Below, piece by piece: positions 1-8,433 of a stretch of DNA of 64,000 nt. Position numbers and translations under genes: made by a program. Source of the stretch: Mycobacterium sp. ACS1612 (GTDB lineage Bacteria; Actinomycetota; Actinomycetes; Mycobacteriales; Mycobacteriaceae). The notes under the pieces are model-generated. The model saw only the letters and a program-made list of their open reading frames with translations, ran no database searches and was not told the origin of the DNA. The stretch spans positions 62,001 through 126,000 of the forward strand of contig NZ_LZHZ01000054.1 of assembly GCF_001667505.1 (NCBI RefSeq), given 5' to 3'. Each line of letters begins with the position of its first letter. Positions within the stretch are counted from its first letter, which is position 1.

Positions 1-135
1 GGCTTCGATCGAGCGCCCGTAGCGCGGGAAGGCCAGGCTCGCGACGGACTTGTGGGCGGCTTCGAACGCCGAGCGCAGTCCGTGGGTCAGCGTGCGCTTG
101 CCCGCGCCGTCGACACCCTCGATCACGATGAGCAC
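1..135 (-). CDS. tmk: Thymidylate kinase (dTMP kinase), N-terminal part only
   Basis: Forty-five N-terminal residues are inside the window and the rest lies beyond its left edge. The protein starts VLIVIEGVDGAGKRTL, which contains the P-loop of dTMP kinases (GVDGAGKRT), and continues to the conserved FPRYG segment that lines the dTMP site. It phosphorylates dTMP to dTDP for DNA synthesis in the cytosol. The start is a GTG at 135 that aligns with the mycobacterial N-terminus MLIAIEG. In M. tuberculosis tmk directly follows sahH; here about 1.4 kb with two extra genes separates them. Confidence 0.93.
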   Translation of the reverse strand, partial: MLIVIEGVDGAGKRTLTHGLRSAFEAAHKSVASLAFPRYGRSIEA

Positions 136-230
136 GTCGGGAGCCTAACCGGCGACCTGGCTGGCGCGCCCTGGCTGGCGGGAACGACTTGGGTGTCGGA
201 AGGGACGCCGCGGCGAAACCATCGCGTTGA

Positions 231-553
231 TGGTCGCCCCTGGCCGTCAGCAACGGACCGACGGATTACGAAGAGTACTACCGATTGAACCCGGAACAAT
301 ACGAACGGTTCCCCGCAGAGAAGAGTGCAGCGGTTGAATTCGCCGAATCCTGACTGGTCCTTTTGACTTAACCCTGTATGCCGCGGAAGAAGTTTCGCGA
401 ATCATGGAAGTAATGTCCAGCGACCGAGAATTGCAGAGCCGACGCGAGCGCTACTTCGTAGTCGCGGAGTGCGAAGCGAAGATGGGCCGTCGACTCCAAC
501 GCCCGCCGCCTGTGGACCCGAACCGAATGTCCTGTGAAACTGCTTGCGACTAG
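231..553 (+). pseudogene. Possible gene remnant, two open frames, no function assigned
   Basis: The 454 bases between tmk and the hemophore gene hold no intact gene. One open frame (231-353) encodes a peptide with TDYEEYYRLNPEQYERF and stops at 351. A second frame (338-553, internal ATG at 404) carries on with LYAAEEVSRIMEVMSSD and ends at 551. Both look like protein rather than random high-GC sequence, they are offset by one frame shift, and the first has no plausible start codon. The simplest reading is a decayed small gene. No family was recognised. Confidence 0.25.
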
Positions 554-589
554 GGCGCATTAGCGCCAGTTGTGCGCAAACTGTGAGCC

Positions 590-949
590 ATGATTCTCAC
601 TCGCCTCGTCACCACCGTGTGCGCCGGCGCCGGGATCGGCGCGGCGCTGTTCATCGCCAGCCCGCTCGCCCACGCCAACCAGGATCCCGCCGCCGATCCC
701 CCGAACTGCACCGCCGCCGACCTCGAAGGCGTACGCGCGGGAGTCGACGCCTCCACGTCGGCCTACTTGTTCACCCACCCCGACCTCAACAACTTCATGT
801 CCAGCCTCAAGGCCTTGCCGCGCGAGCAGGTCGCGGCAAAAGTCAAGGGCTACATGGCTTCTCACCCAGACGAGCAGACCGACATGAAGAACATCCGCCA
901 GCCGCTCCTCGACATCAAGAACCGCTGCGGCGCACCATCGAGCGCCTAG
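590..949 (+). CDS. Secreted hemophore-related protein (Rv0203/Rv1174c family)
   Basis: This 119-residue protein has a clear Sec signal peptide: RLVTT followed by a hydrophobic stretch, with likely cleavage after SPLAHA at about residue 29. The mature part is an all-helical domain of about 90 residues with paired cysteines in PNCTAADLE and NRCG. It carries the typical YLFTHPDLNNF segment of the small mycobacterial heme-binding family. Members bind heme in the periplasm or medium for iron uptake; heme binding here is inferred from family resemblance. The start is the ATG at 590. Its stop overlaps the stop of the convergent sigma-factor gene (946-949). It is not present at this locus in M. tuberculosis. 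Confidence 0.75.
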   Translation: MILTRLVTTVCAGAGIGAALFIASPLAHANQDPAADPPNCTAADLEGVRAGVDASTSAYLFTHPDLNNFMSSLKALPREQVAAKVKGYMASHPDEQTDMKNIRQPLLDIKNRCGAPSSA

Positions 950-1377
950 GCCGCATACCCGCGCGCTGTCGCGAAGTCCATCAGCAGCGCCCGCAGATTG
1001 GCTCGGCCACGGTGTAGCCGCGACATCACCGTGCCGAGCGGCACATCCAGGATCTCGGCAATCTCCTTGTACCGGAAGCCTTCTACGTCGGCGTAGTAGA
1101 TCATCAACCGCTGAGCCTCGGGCAGCGTCTGCAGAGCGTCGCGCACCTCGTCGTCCCCCATCTCCTCGAGCACGGCCAGCTCAGCCGACGGGTTCCTCAC
1201 CGGCGTCGGCCAGACCTCGGCCACGTCGGCGGACAGCACCTCCTCCACGCGACGTTGCGCGCTGCGATACGAGCTGATCCAAATGTTGGTCATGATGCGG
1301 AAAAGCCATGCGCGAACATTTGATCCGTCGCGGTAGCCATGAAAACCCGTGTACGCCTTGACCATCGTCTCCTGCAC
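946..1377 (-). CDS. ECF sigma factor (SigH/SigE-like), N-terminally truncated, possibly a pseudogene
   Basis: The readable protein has most of sigma region 2 (DLVQETMVKAY, then AWLFRIMTNIWISSYR) and an intact region 4 with a helix-turn-helix (YKEIAEILDVPLGTVMSRLH). It closely resembles SigH-type factors, which are about 210 residues long. The coding frame can be followed upstream as LLSAALRYTRRPADAED but meets a TGA just before it. The roughly 30-40 residues that normally start region 2 are therefore absent. The only in-frame start is the GTG at 1377, inside the region 2 motif, so the product may be non-functional. No anti-sigma gene is adjacent. The truncation point lies next to a SoxR-like palindrome, which suggests a deletion junction. 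Confidence 0.6.
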   Translation of the reverse strand: MQETMVKAYTGFHGYRDGSNVRAWLFRIMTNIWISSYRSAQRRVEEVLSADVAEVWPTPVRNPSAELAVLEEMGDDEVRDALQTLPEAQRLMIYYADVEGFRYKEIAEILDVPLGTVMSRLHRGRANLRALLMDFATARGYAA

Positions 1378-1437
1378 CAGGTCCTCAGCGTCCGCGGGAC
1401 GCCGCGTGTACCGCAGCGCCGCGCTGAGCAGCGTGGC

Positions 1438-1457
1438 ACCTCAACCGTAGTTGAGGT
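1438..1457. promoter_or_regulatory. SoxR/MerR-type palindrome
   Basis: ACCTCAACCGTAGTTGAGGT is a perfect inverted repeat with 7-bp arms and a 6-bp spacer. ACCTCAA/TTGAGGT half-sites are those of SoxR-class MerR-family operators. On the minus strand the box starts with TTGACC, as in MerR-type promoters where the operator fills a long 19-bp spacer, and transcription would run into the truncated sigma gene. No merR or soxR gene is visible in the window. Binding is an inference from sequence similarity. Confidence 0.45.
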
Positions 1458-1502
1458 CAAGGCATATTTCGCTCGGGCCCCAAACGCGAGACTGAGGAAG
1501 GA

Positions 1503-2972
<1,470 letters not shown>

Positions 2973-3059
2973 AAAGGTTCCTTCTCGTGGCTCGTGGGCG
3001 CGTCGCACTTACTTAGCTTTGTTACATATTAGGCCGCGATCGGGCGCGGCGCCGTCGCG

Positions 3060-3704
3060 CTAGCTCTGCTCGATCACACCGTAGCGTTCGGCAAACGGCG
3101 TCATGAGTCTAGCGAGGTCCCGCGCGACATCGTGGTCGGCCTCCGGCGGCATGGAGACGTAGCTCATCGCGAGCCTGACGATGGCCCGGGCCAGCACGCC
3201 GGCATCCTCCTCGCTGGTGCGCACCCAGCTATCCATGAACGACTCGGTCAACCGCGCCGAGCAGCGCGTGATGATCGGCGCCGAGTCGGTGGTGATCAGC
3301 TGCAGCAGATCCGGTTTGGTGGTGCCGGTGAGAAGCGAGATCACCAGGGGGTCGGCGGCGGACTCGGCGAAGAAATCGCGGAACCCCTGCAGGAACGCGG
3401 CGTAGATGTCGCCGACGTTGCCGCCGATGGCTTCCTCGATTTGGTCCACCAGCCGGTCGGCGAGCCGCAGCGCGTAGCCCTGCGCAAGACCCTGCCGCGA
3501 CCCGAACTCGTTGTAGATCGTCTGTCTGCTGATGCCGGCCGCCTTCGCGACGTCCGACAGCGTGATCGAGGACCAGTCACGGCTGAGCAGCAACTCCCGC
3601 ATGCCATCCAAAATCGAATCGCGCAGCAGCACTCTCGACGCCTCGGCGTACGGAATGCGCTGCGCGCTTCGACTTTCGTTCACAGCCGCAACCGTAGCGG
3701 TCAC
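3060..3704 (-). CDS. TetR-family regulator of the alkane hydroxylase operon
   Basis: The 214-residue protein has an N-terminal helix-turn-helix (TLSDVAKAAGISRQTIYNEF, about residues 48-67) and a C-terminal ligand-binding domain, the standard TetR layout. It matches the position and length of Rv3249c, the last gene of the mycobacterial alkB-rubA-rubB group, which is thought to sense alkane-derived ligands. The GTG at 3704 overlaps the rubB stop (GTGA), giving translational coupling and autoregulation by operon membership. A TAGAC-containing inverted repeat in front of alkB is a candidate operator. Confidence 0.85.
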   Translation of the reverse strand: MTATVAAVNESRSAQRIPYAEASRVLLRDSILDGMRELLLSRDWSSITLSDVAKAAGISRQTIYNEFGSRQGLAQGYALRLADRLVDQIEEAIGGNVGDIYAAFLQGFRDFFAESAADPLVISLLTGTTKPDLLQLITTDSAPIITRCSARLTESFMDSWVRTSEEDAGVLARAIVRLAMSYVSMPPEADHDVARDLARLMTPFAERYGVIEQS

Positions 3705-3883
3705 GGGCGGACAACCTCCACCATCTCGAAATCGGATTTCGCCGCGCCACAGTCCGGGCAGCTCCAGTCGTCGGGGATGTCGTCCCACCGAGTGCCGGGG
3801 GCGATGCCGTCCTCCGGCCAGCCCTTCGCCTCGTCGTATTCGAATCCGCACTGCACGCAGACGAACAGCTTGTAGTCGGTCAT
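3701..3883 (-). CDS. rubB: Rubredoxin, second copy of the alkB operon
   Basis: This 60-residue iron protein has the two rubredoxin cysteine knuckles CVQCG and CPDCG and the conserved DDIPDDWSCP core. It carries electrons to the membrane alkane hydroxylase AlkB. The sequence resembles mycobacterial RubB (the MxDYKLF start and the FEMVEV end). Its ATG overlaps the stop of rubA (ATGA), and its own stop overlaps the regulator start. The divergence from the upstream rubredoxin (CPGCD and CPDCA knuckles) argues for different roles of the two copies and not for a recent duplication. Confidence 0.93.
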   Translation of the reverse strand: MTDYKLFVCVQCGFEYDEAKGWPEDGIAPGTRWDDIPDDWSCPDCGAAKSDFEMVEVVRP

Positions 3884-4053
3884 TGGTTCACTCCAATCAT
3901 TTCGAAGTCGACTTTCTCGCGTACTGCACAGTCGGGGCAGCACCAGTCGTCGGGAATATCACTGAAGGGCGTACCTGCCGGAAACCCTTCCCGCGGAGCG
4001 CCTTTCGCTTCGTCGTAGACGTAGTCGCAGCCGGGGCAGCGGTAGGCGGTCAT
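3880..4053 (-). CDS. rubA: Rubredoxin, first copy of the alkB operon
   Basis: This 57-residue rubredoxin has the metal-binding motifs CPGCD and CPDCA and the IPDDWCCP core. It is an electron donor for AlkB. The ATG at 4053 overlaps the alkB stop (ATGA) and its stop overlaps the rubB start, so alkB, both rubredoxins and the regulator form one translationally coupled unit. The much longer reading frame that continues upstream over alkB in the same frame is a shadow. Confidence 0.93.
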   Translation of the reverse strand: MTAYRCPGCDYVYDEAKGAPREGFPAGTPFSDIPDDWCCPDCAVREKVDFEMIGVNQ

Positions 4054-5264
4054 GCCTGCGCTCCATACTTCGCCAGCACCTTGTCGCGGACCCGCGGGTG
4101 CACGTTGACCCGGGTGATGTCGCCGTCGTAGTGCGCGAGCACCCGATGGTCCATCACCCGGCGCCACAGCGGCGGGAAGTACGTCAGCGCGATCATCGAC
4201 GCATAACCGCTCGGCAGGTTCGGTGCGCCCTCCATGCTGCGCAGCGTCTGGTAGCGCCGCGTCGGGTTGGCGTGGTGATCGCTGTGCCGCTGCAGGTGAT
4301 ACAGGAACAGGTTGGTCACGATGTGATCGGAGTTCCAACTGTGCACCGGCGCGCACCGCTCGTAGCGGCCGCTTCGGGTCTTCTGCCGCAGCAGTCCGTA
4401 GTGCTCGAGGTAGTTCACCGTCTCCAACAACGAGAACCCGAACACCGCCGAGATGACGATGTAGGGCATCAGCGCCCAGCCGAAGACCGCGATCAGCGCG
4501 CCGTAGAACACCACCGACATCGCCCACGCGTTGAGCACGTCGTTGGACCAGTGCCACGGACTCTTGCCGGCCCGGCGCAGCCGCTGCGCCTCCAACTGCC
4601 ACGACGAGAGAAGGCTGCCGAACACGCTGCGCGGCAAGAATTCCCAGAATGTCTCGCCGAAGCGGGCCGACGCGGGGTCCTCGGGCGTCGCGACGCGGAC
4701 GTGGTGGCCGCGGTTGTGCTCGATGTAGAAGTGGCCGTAGCACGTCTGCGCCAGCGTGATCTTGCTCAACCAGCGTTCCAGCGAGTCCTTCTTGTGGCCC
4801 ATCTCGTGCGCGGTGTTGATTCCGACGCCGCCGAGCACACCCACGGACAGCGCCAGGCCGATCTTGGCGGGCCAGCCAAGACCGCCGTCGAAACCGAGCC
4901 AGCTCAGATCCGATGAGGTGAACAGGTACGCGCCCAAAATCACGCTCGCGTACTGGAACGGGATGTAGATGTAGGTGCAGTAGCGGTAGTACTTGTCGTT
5001 CTCAAGCCGCTCCATCACCTCGTCGGGCGGATTCTGCCCGTCCGGGCCGAAGCGCAGATCAAGTGCAGGCAGCAGCACATAGAGCAGGATCGGCCCGATC
5101 CAGAACGGCACCTGCGCCGCGACAAGCCAGCCCCACTGGTTGAAGGCCCATACCAACGGCAGCATCACGAACAAGGCCGTCGGGGCGATCAGCCCCATCA
5201 GCCACAGATAGCGCTTCCTGTCCCGCCACTGGGCGATGTCGATATCGGACATTTGCGTGGTCAC
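4050..5264 (-). CDS. alkB: Alkane 1-monooxygenase, integral-membrane diiron enzyme
   Basis: AlkB inserts oxygen at the terminal carbon of n-alkanes at the inner membrane. The 404-residue product has about six membrane segments and the complete set of histidine motifs of the family: HEMGHK (153-158), HNRGHH (183-188) and LQRHSDHH (324-331). It also has the NYLEHYG signature (284-290). The GTG at 5264 follows a strong GAGGAGG ribosome-binding site. It is the first gene of a four-gene coupled operon. The presence of an intact operon indicates growth on medium-chain alkanes, an inference from family knowledge. Confidence 0.96.
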   Translation of the reverse strand: MTTQMSDIDIAQWRDRKRYLWLMGLIAPTALFVMLPLVWAFNQWGWLVAAQVPFWIGPILLYVLLPALDLRFGPDGQNPPDEVMERLENDKYYRYCTYIYIPFQYASVILGAYLFTSSDLSWLGFDGGLGWPAKIGLALSVGVLGGVGINTAHEMGHKKDSLERWLSKITLAQTCYGHFYIEHNRGHHVRVATPEDPASARFGETFWEFLPRSVFGSLLSSWQLEAQRLRRAGKSPWHWSNDVLNAWAMSVVFYGALIAVFGWALMPYIVISAVFGFSLLETVNYLEHYGLLRQKTRSGRYERCAPVHSWNSDHIVTNLFLYHLQRHSDHHANPTRRYQTLRSMEGAPNLPSGYASMIALTYFPPLWRRVMDHRVLAHYDGDITRVNVHPRVRDKVLAKYGAQA

Positions 5265-5302
5265 TGCGTGCCTCCTCGGTGAGTCCCATCACGACGCTGA
5301 CT

Positions 5303-5336
5303 TGACTCTATAGACGATTTTGTCGCCTGTCTAGAC
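5303..5336 (-). promoter_or_regulatory. Candidate alkB promoter with TAGAC/GTCTA operator
   Basis: In front of alkB the minus strand reads TAGACA, then about 15 bases, then TATAGA, a plausible though short-spaced -35/-10 pair. Half-sites TAGAC (5311-5315) and GTCTA (5329-5333) form an inverted repeat that overlaps both elements, as expected for a TetR-type operator. The assignment rests on position and symmetry only. Confidence 0.4.
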
Positions 5337-5379
5337 ACGGAGATAGGTTTTGTAAAACACCGTAGGCACGCCGGACTCC

Positions 5380-5430
5380 CGATTTCGGTGTGATTAGTCG
5401 CGCTCAGCGCTACCGATCACACCGAAATCG
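5380..5430. terminator. Long perfect hairpin downstream of the permease gene
   Basis: Arms CGATTTCGGTGTGAT (5380-5394) and ATCACACCGAAATCG (5416-5430) are a perfect 15-bp inverted repeat. The 21-base loop itself contains a small GCGCT/AGCGC hairpin. It lies 36 bases after the stop of the permease (5467) and upstream of alkB, with no T-run, as is usual for mycobacterial terminators. It could also be a dispersed intergenic repeat. Confidence 0.6.
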
Positions 5431-5466
5431 CAGCCAAAGCGCGCAACTCGCCGCCAGCTGACCTGA

Positions 5467-6936
5467 TCACGCGGAGACGGCACGCTCCCGGCGGCCCAGC
5501 ACCGAATGGCTGCGGCCGTACACGAAGTAGACGATCACGCCGATTGCCATCCAGATCAGGAACCGGATCCAGGTCAGCCCGGTCAGGTTCAGCATCAACC
5601 AGACGCAGGCGATGATCGACGCGATCGGCAGCAGGGGCACCCCCGGCGCCCGGAACCCGCGCTCGAGGTCCGGCCGCGTGCGACGCAGCGCGATCACGCC
5701 CGCCGAAACCAGCACGAACGCGAACAGCGTGCCGATGTTGACCATCTCCTCGAGCTTGCCGATCGGGAACACCGACGCCGTGATCGCGACCAACACCCCG
5801 ACCAGCAGGGTGATGCGCACCGGCGTGCCGTGCGTACCGGTCTTCGCCAGCGGACGCGGCAACAGGCCATCGCGGCACATCGCGAACAGCACGCGGGTCT
5901 GACCGAGCACCAGCACGATCACCACGGTCGTCAAACCGGCCAGCGCGCCGATCGAGATGACCTTGGCGGCCCAGTCCACACCGTTGACAGCGAACGCCGT
6001 CGCAAGGTTTGCCTTCTCCCCCGCATCGCGCAGTTCCGTGTAGCTCACCATGCCCGAAAGCACCACGGCCACTGCGACATACAGCACCGTGACGATCGCC
6101 AGCGACGCGAGGATGCCGCGGGACACGTCGCGCTGCGGGTTCTTGACCTCCTCGGCCGTCGTCGCGACGATGTCGAAACCGATGAACGCGAAGAACACGA
6201 TCGACGCACCGGCAAGCACGCCGTACCAGCCGTAGTGGCTGCCTTCGGCGCCGGTCAACAGCGAAAACAGGGACTGTTCCGTGCCGCTACCGCCTTCGCC
6301 CGCCTCCGCAGGCGGGATGAACGGCGAGAAGTTGGCTGTCTTGATGTAGAACGCGCCGACCACCACGACCAGCAGCACCACCGCCACCTTGACCACGGTG
6401 ATGGCCAGGCTGACCTCCGCCGACAGCTTGGTGCCCCACGCCAGGATCACGGTGACGAAGGCGATGATCAGCAGCGCTCCCCAATCGAGTTGCAGCCCAC
6501 CGAAATCCGCCACACCGCCACCGAATCCGAACACCGTGCCCAGATAGCTCGACCAGCCCTTGGCCACGACGGCGGCGGCGACCGCGAATTCCAAAATCAA
6601 ATCCCAGCCGATGATCCACGCGACGAACTCACCGAACGTCGCATAGGAGAAGGTGTACGCGCTGCCTGCCACCGGCACCGTGGACGCGAATTCGGCGTAG
6701 CACAAGGCGGCCAGCCCGCACGCGATCGCCGCGATGACGAACGAAATGGAAATCGCCGGGCCGGTGATGTTGCCCGCCGTCGACGCGGTGATCGTGAAGA
6801 TGCCCGCCCCGATCACCACGGACACGCCGAACACGGTCAGGTCCCACCACGTCAGATCCTTGCGCAATCGGGTGTCGGGCTCATCGGTGTCAGCGATGGA
6901 TTGTTCAACCGACTTCGTTCGCCATCTGCCGGCCAT
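5467..6936 (-). CDS. Cationic amino-acid type APC permease
   Basis: This 489-residue membrane protein of the amino acid-polyamine-organocation superfamily has about 12-14 hydrophobic segments, starting with the first-helix signature GVSVVIGAGIF of the CAT/YfnA branch. FFAFIGFDIVATTAEEVKNP is the typical helix 6 region. It should import an amino acid with protons or ions; the substrate is not evident. It matches Rv3253c, which also sits next to alkB. The ATG at 6936 follows AGGGAAGG with seven bases spacing; a GTG two codons upstream is too close to that site. Confidence 0.88.
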   Translation of the reverse strand: MAGRWRTKSVEQSIADTDEPDTRLRKDLTWWDLTVFGVSVVIGAGIFTITASTAGNITGPAISISFVIAAIACGLAALCYAEFASTVPVAGSAYTFSYATFGEFVAWIIGWDLILEFAVAAAVVAKGWSSYLGTVFGFGGGVADFGGLQLDWGALLIIAFVTVILAWGTKLSAEVSLAITVVKVAVVLLVVVVGAFYIKTANFSPFIPPAEAGEGGSGTEQSLFSLLTGAEGSHYGWYGVLAGASIVFFAFIGFDIVATTAEEVKNPQRDVSRGILASLAIVTVLYVAVAVVLSGMVSYTELRDAGEKANLATAFAVNGVDWAAKVISIGALAGLTTVVIVLVLGQTRVLFAMCRDGLLPRPLAKTGTHGTPVRITLLVGVLVAITASVFPIGKLEEMVNIGTLFAFVLVSAGVIALRRTRPDLERGFRAPGVPLLPIASIIACVWLMLNLTGLTWIRFLIWMAIGVIVYFVYGRSHSVLGRRERAVSA

Positions 6937-6989
6937 GAGCACGCCTTCCCTGGTCCGTAGTCCGGAATGTACCGAGTACTGTGCACCCG

Positions 6990-8360
6990 ATGGGGCGGAC
7001 TACTAAACACGCAGTTGTCATCGGGGCCAGCCTCGCCGGCCTGTGCGCGGCCCGGGTGCTGTCGGACTGTTACGAGCGGGTCACGGTCTACGAGCGCGAC
7101 GAGTTGCCCGACGCCCCCGCCCACCGATCCGCGGTACCCCAGGATCGACACGTGCACCTGCTGATGGCGCGCGGCGCCCAGGAGTTCGAATCACACTTCC
7201 CCGGCCTGCTGGCCGACATGGTCGCCGACGGTGTCCCGATCCTGGAGAACCGGCCCGACTGCATCCACTTCGGTGCGGCCGGCCATGTGCTGGGAACCCA
7301 CCATCGACTGCAGAGTGAATTCACCGCCTACGTGCCGAGCCGCAAGCACCTCGAATGGCAGATCCGGCGCCGGGTGAAGGCCATCGACAACGTCGACGTC
7401 GTCCGGGCGGGTGTGCGCGAACCCCGTTTCGACGCAACGCGACAGCGGGTCACCGGCGTCCTGCTCGATTCGGGAGACGCGGTGGAAGCCGACCTCGTCG
7501 TCGACGCTGCGGGGCGCGGCACCCGACTGCCGGCGTGGTTGGCGCAGTGGGGTTTTGAGCGGCCCCGCGAAGACGTCATCTACGTCGGCATCGGTTACGC
7601 CACCCATCAACTGCGCATCCCGGACGGCTTGATCGCCGAGAAGGTCGTCGTCGCGGGCGCCTCTCGTGAACAGCCGCTCGGGCTCGGCATGCTCTATTAC
7701 GAGGACGGCACCTGGGGCCTGACCACCTTCGGGGTCGGCAAAGTCGAACCGCCGCACGATTTCGCGGGCATGTGCGCACTCGCCGACCAGATCGTGCCGC
7801 CGCACGTCGCCGCCGCCATCCGGCGGGGCGAGCCGATCGGCGAGGTCGCGCTGCACAAATACCCCGCCAGCCGGTGGCGTCGCTACGACAAGCTCAGCCG
7901 GTTCCCCGCGGGCATCATCCCGTTCGGCGACGCCGTCGTCAGCTTCAACCCGACGTTCGGTCAGGGCATGACGATGACGTCGCTGCAAACCGGACACCTG
8001 CGCCGCCTGCTGCAGACGCCGGCCGCCGATCTCGAACGCGAATTCAGCCGCGCCGCGGCCAAGACCACCTTCCCGGTCTGGACGATGAACGCGATCGGCG
8101 ACCTGGTGCTGCACCGCGCCACCGGGCCGACACCGTGGTGGTACCCCATGGTGGGCAACCTGTTCGACCAATTCCTCGGCGCCGCCGAAACGGATCCTGT
8201 TCTCGCCGAATGGTTTCTGCGCCGGTTCAGCCTGCTCGACAGCCTGTACATGGTGCCGTCCGCCCGACTGGTGGGCCGCACCATCCGGCACAACATGCGA
8301 CTCTGGCTGGCCGAGAAGCGGCGCCCGGCCGTTGCGCGTGCAACCACCCCTGTCAGCTGA
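6990..8360 (+). CDS. FAD-dependent monooxygenase-like oxidoreductase (Rv3254 type)
   Basis: The protein starts with a Rossmann motif (VVIGASLAGL) for FAD binding and has a second flavin motif near residue 310 (GDAVVSFNPTFGQGM), as in group A flavin hydroxylases and geranylgeranyl-reductase-like proteins. At about 456 residues it matches Rv3254 in size and place, divergent from the permease. The substrate is unknown. The start is uncertain: ATG at 6990 was preferred, a GTG three codons upstream is possible, and no good ribosome-binding site precedes either. Only about 50 bases separate the two divergent genes. Confidence 0.8.
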   Translation: MGRTTKHAVVIGASLAGLCAARVLSDCYERVTVYERDELPDAPAHRSAVPQDRHVHLLMARGAQEFESHFPGLLADMVADGVPILENRPDCIHFGAAGHVLGTHHRLQSEFTAYVPSRKHLEWQIRRRVKAIDNVDVVRAGVREPRFDATRQRVTGVLLDSGDAVEADLVVDAAGRGTRLPAWLAQWGFERPREDVIYVGIGYATHQLRIPDGLIAEKVVVAGASREQPLGLGMLYYEDGTWGLTTFGVGKVEPPHDFAGMCALADQIVPPHVAAAIRRGEPIGEVALHKYPASRWRRYDKLSRFPAGIIPFGDAVVSFNPTFGQGMTMTSLQTGHLRRLLQTPAADLEREFSRAAAKTTFPVWTMNAIGDLVLHRATGPTPWWYPMVGNLFDQFLGAAETDPVLAEWFLRRFSLLDSLYMVPSARLVGRTIRHNMRLWLAEKRRPAVARATTPVS

Positions 8361-8433
8361 CCTGCAAACCGGTACTCCCCCGCCGGCAGTTGGAGTTACT
8401 GTCGAGTAGGTCCAGTTGCTTGGGGAGGCAGAC

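Noticed and set aside
2973..3059. SAH riboswitch upstream of sahH
   Set aside because: The leader is under 90 bases and I see none of the conserved purine-rich core of known SAH riboswitches.
5506..6960. Plus-strand open frame opposite the amino-acid permease
   Set aside because: Composition is dominated by Arg, His, Gln and Asp with no domain; it mirrors the permease codons.
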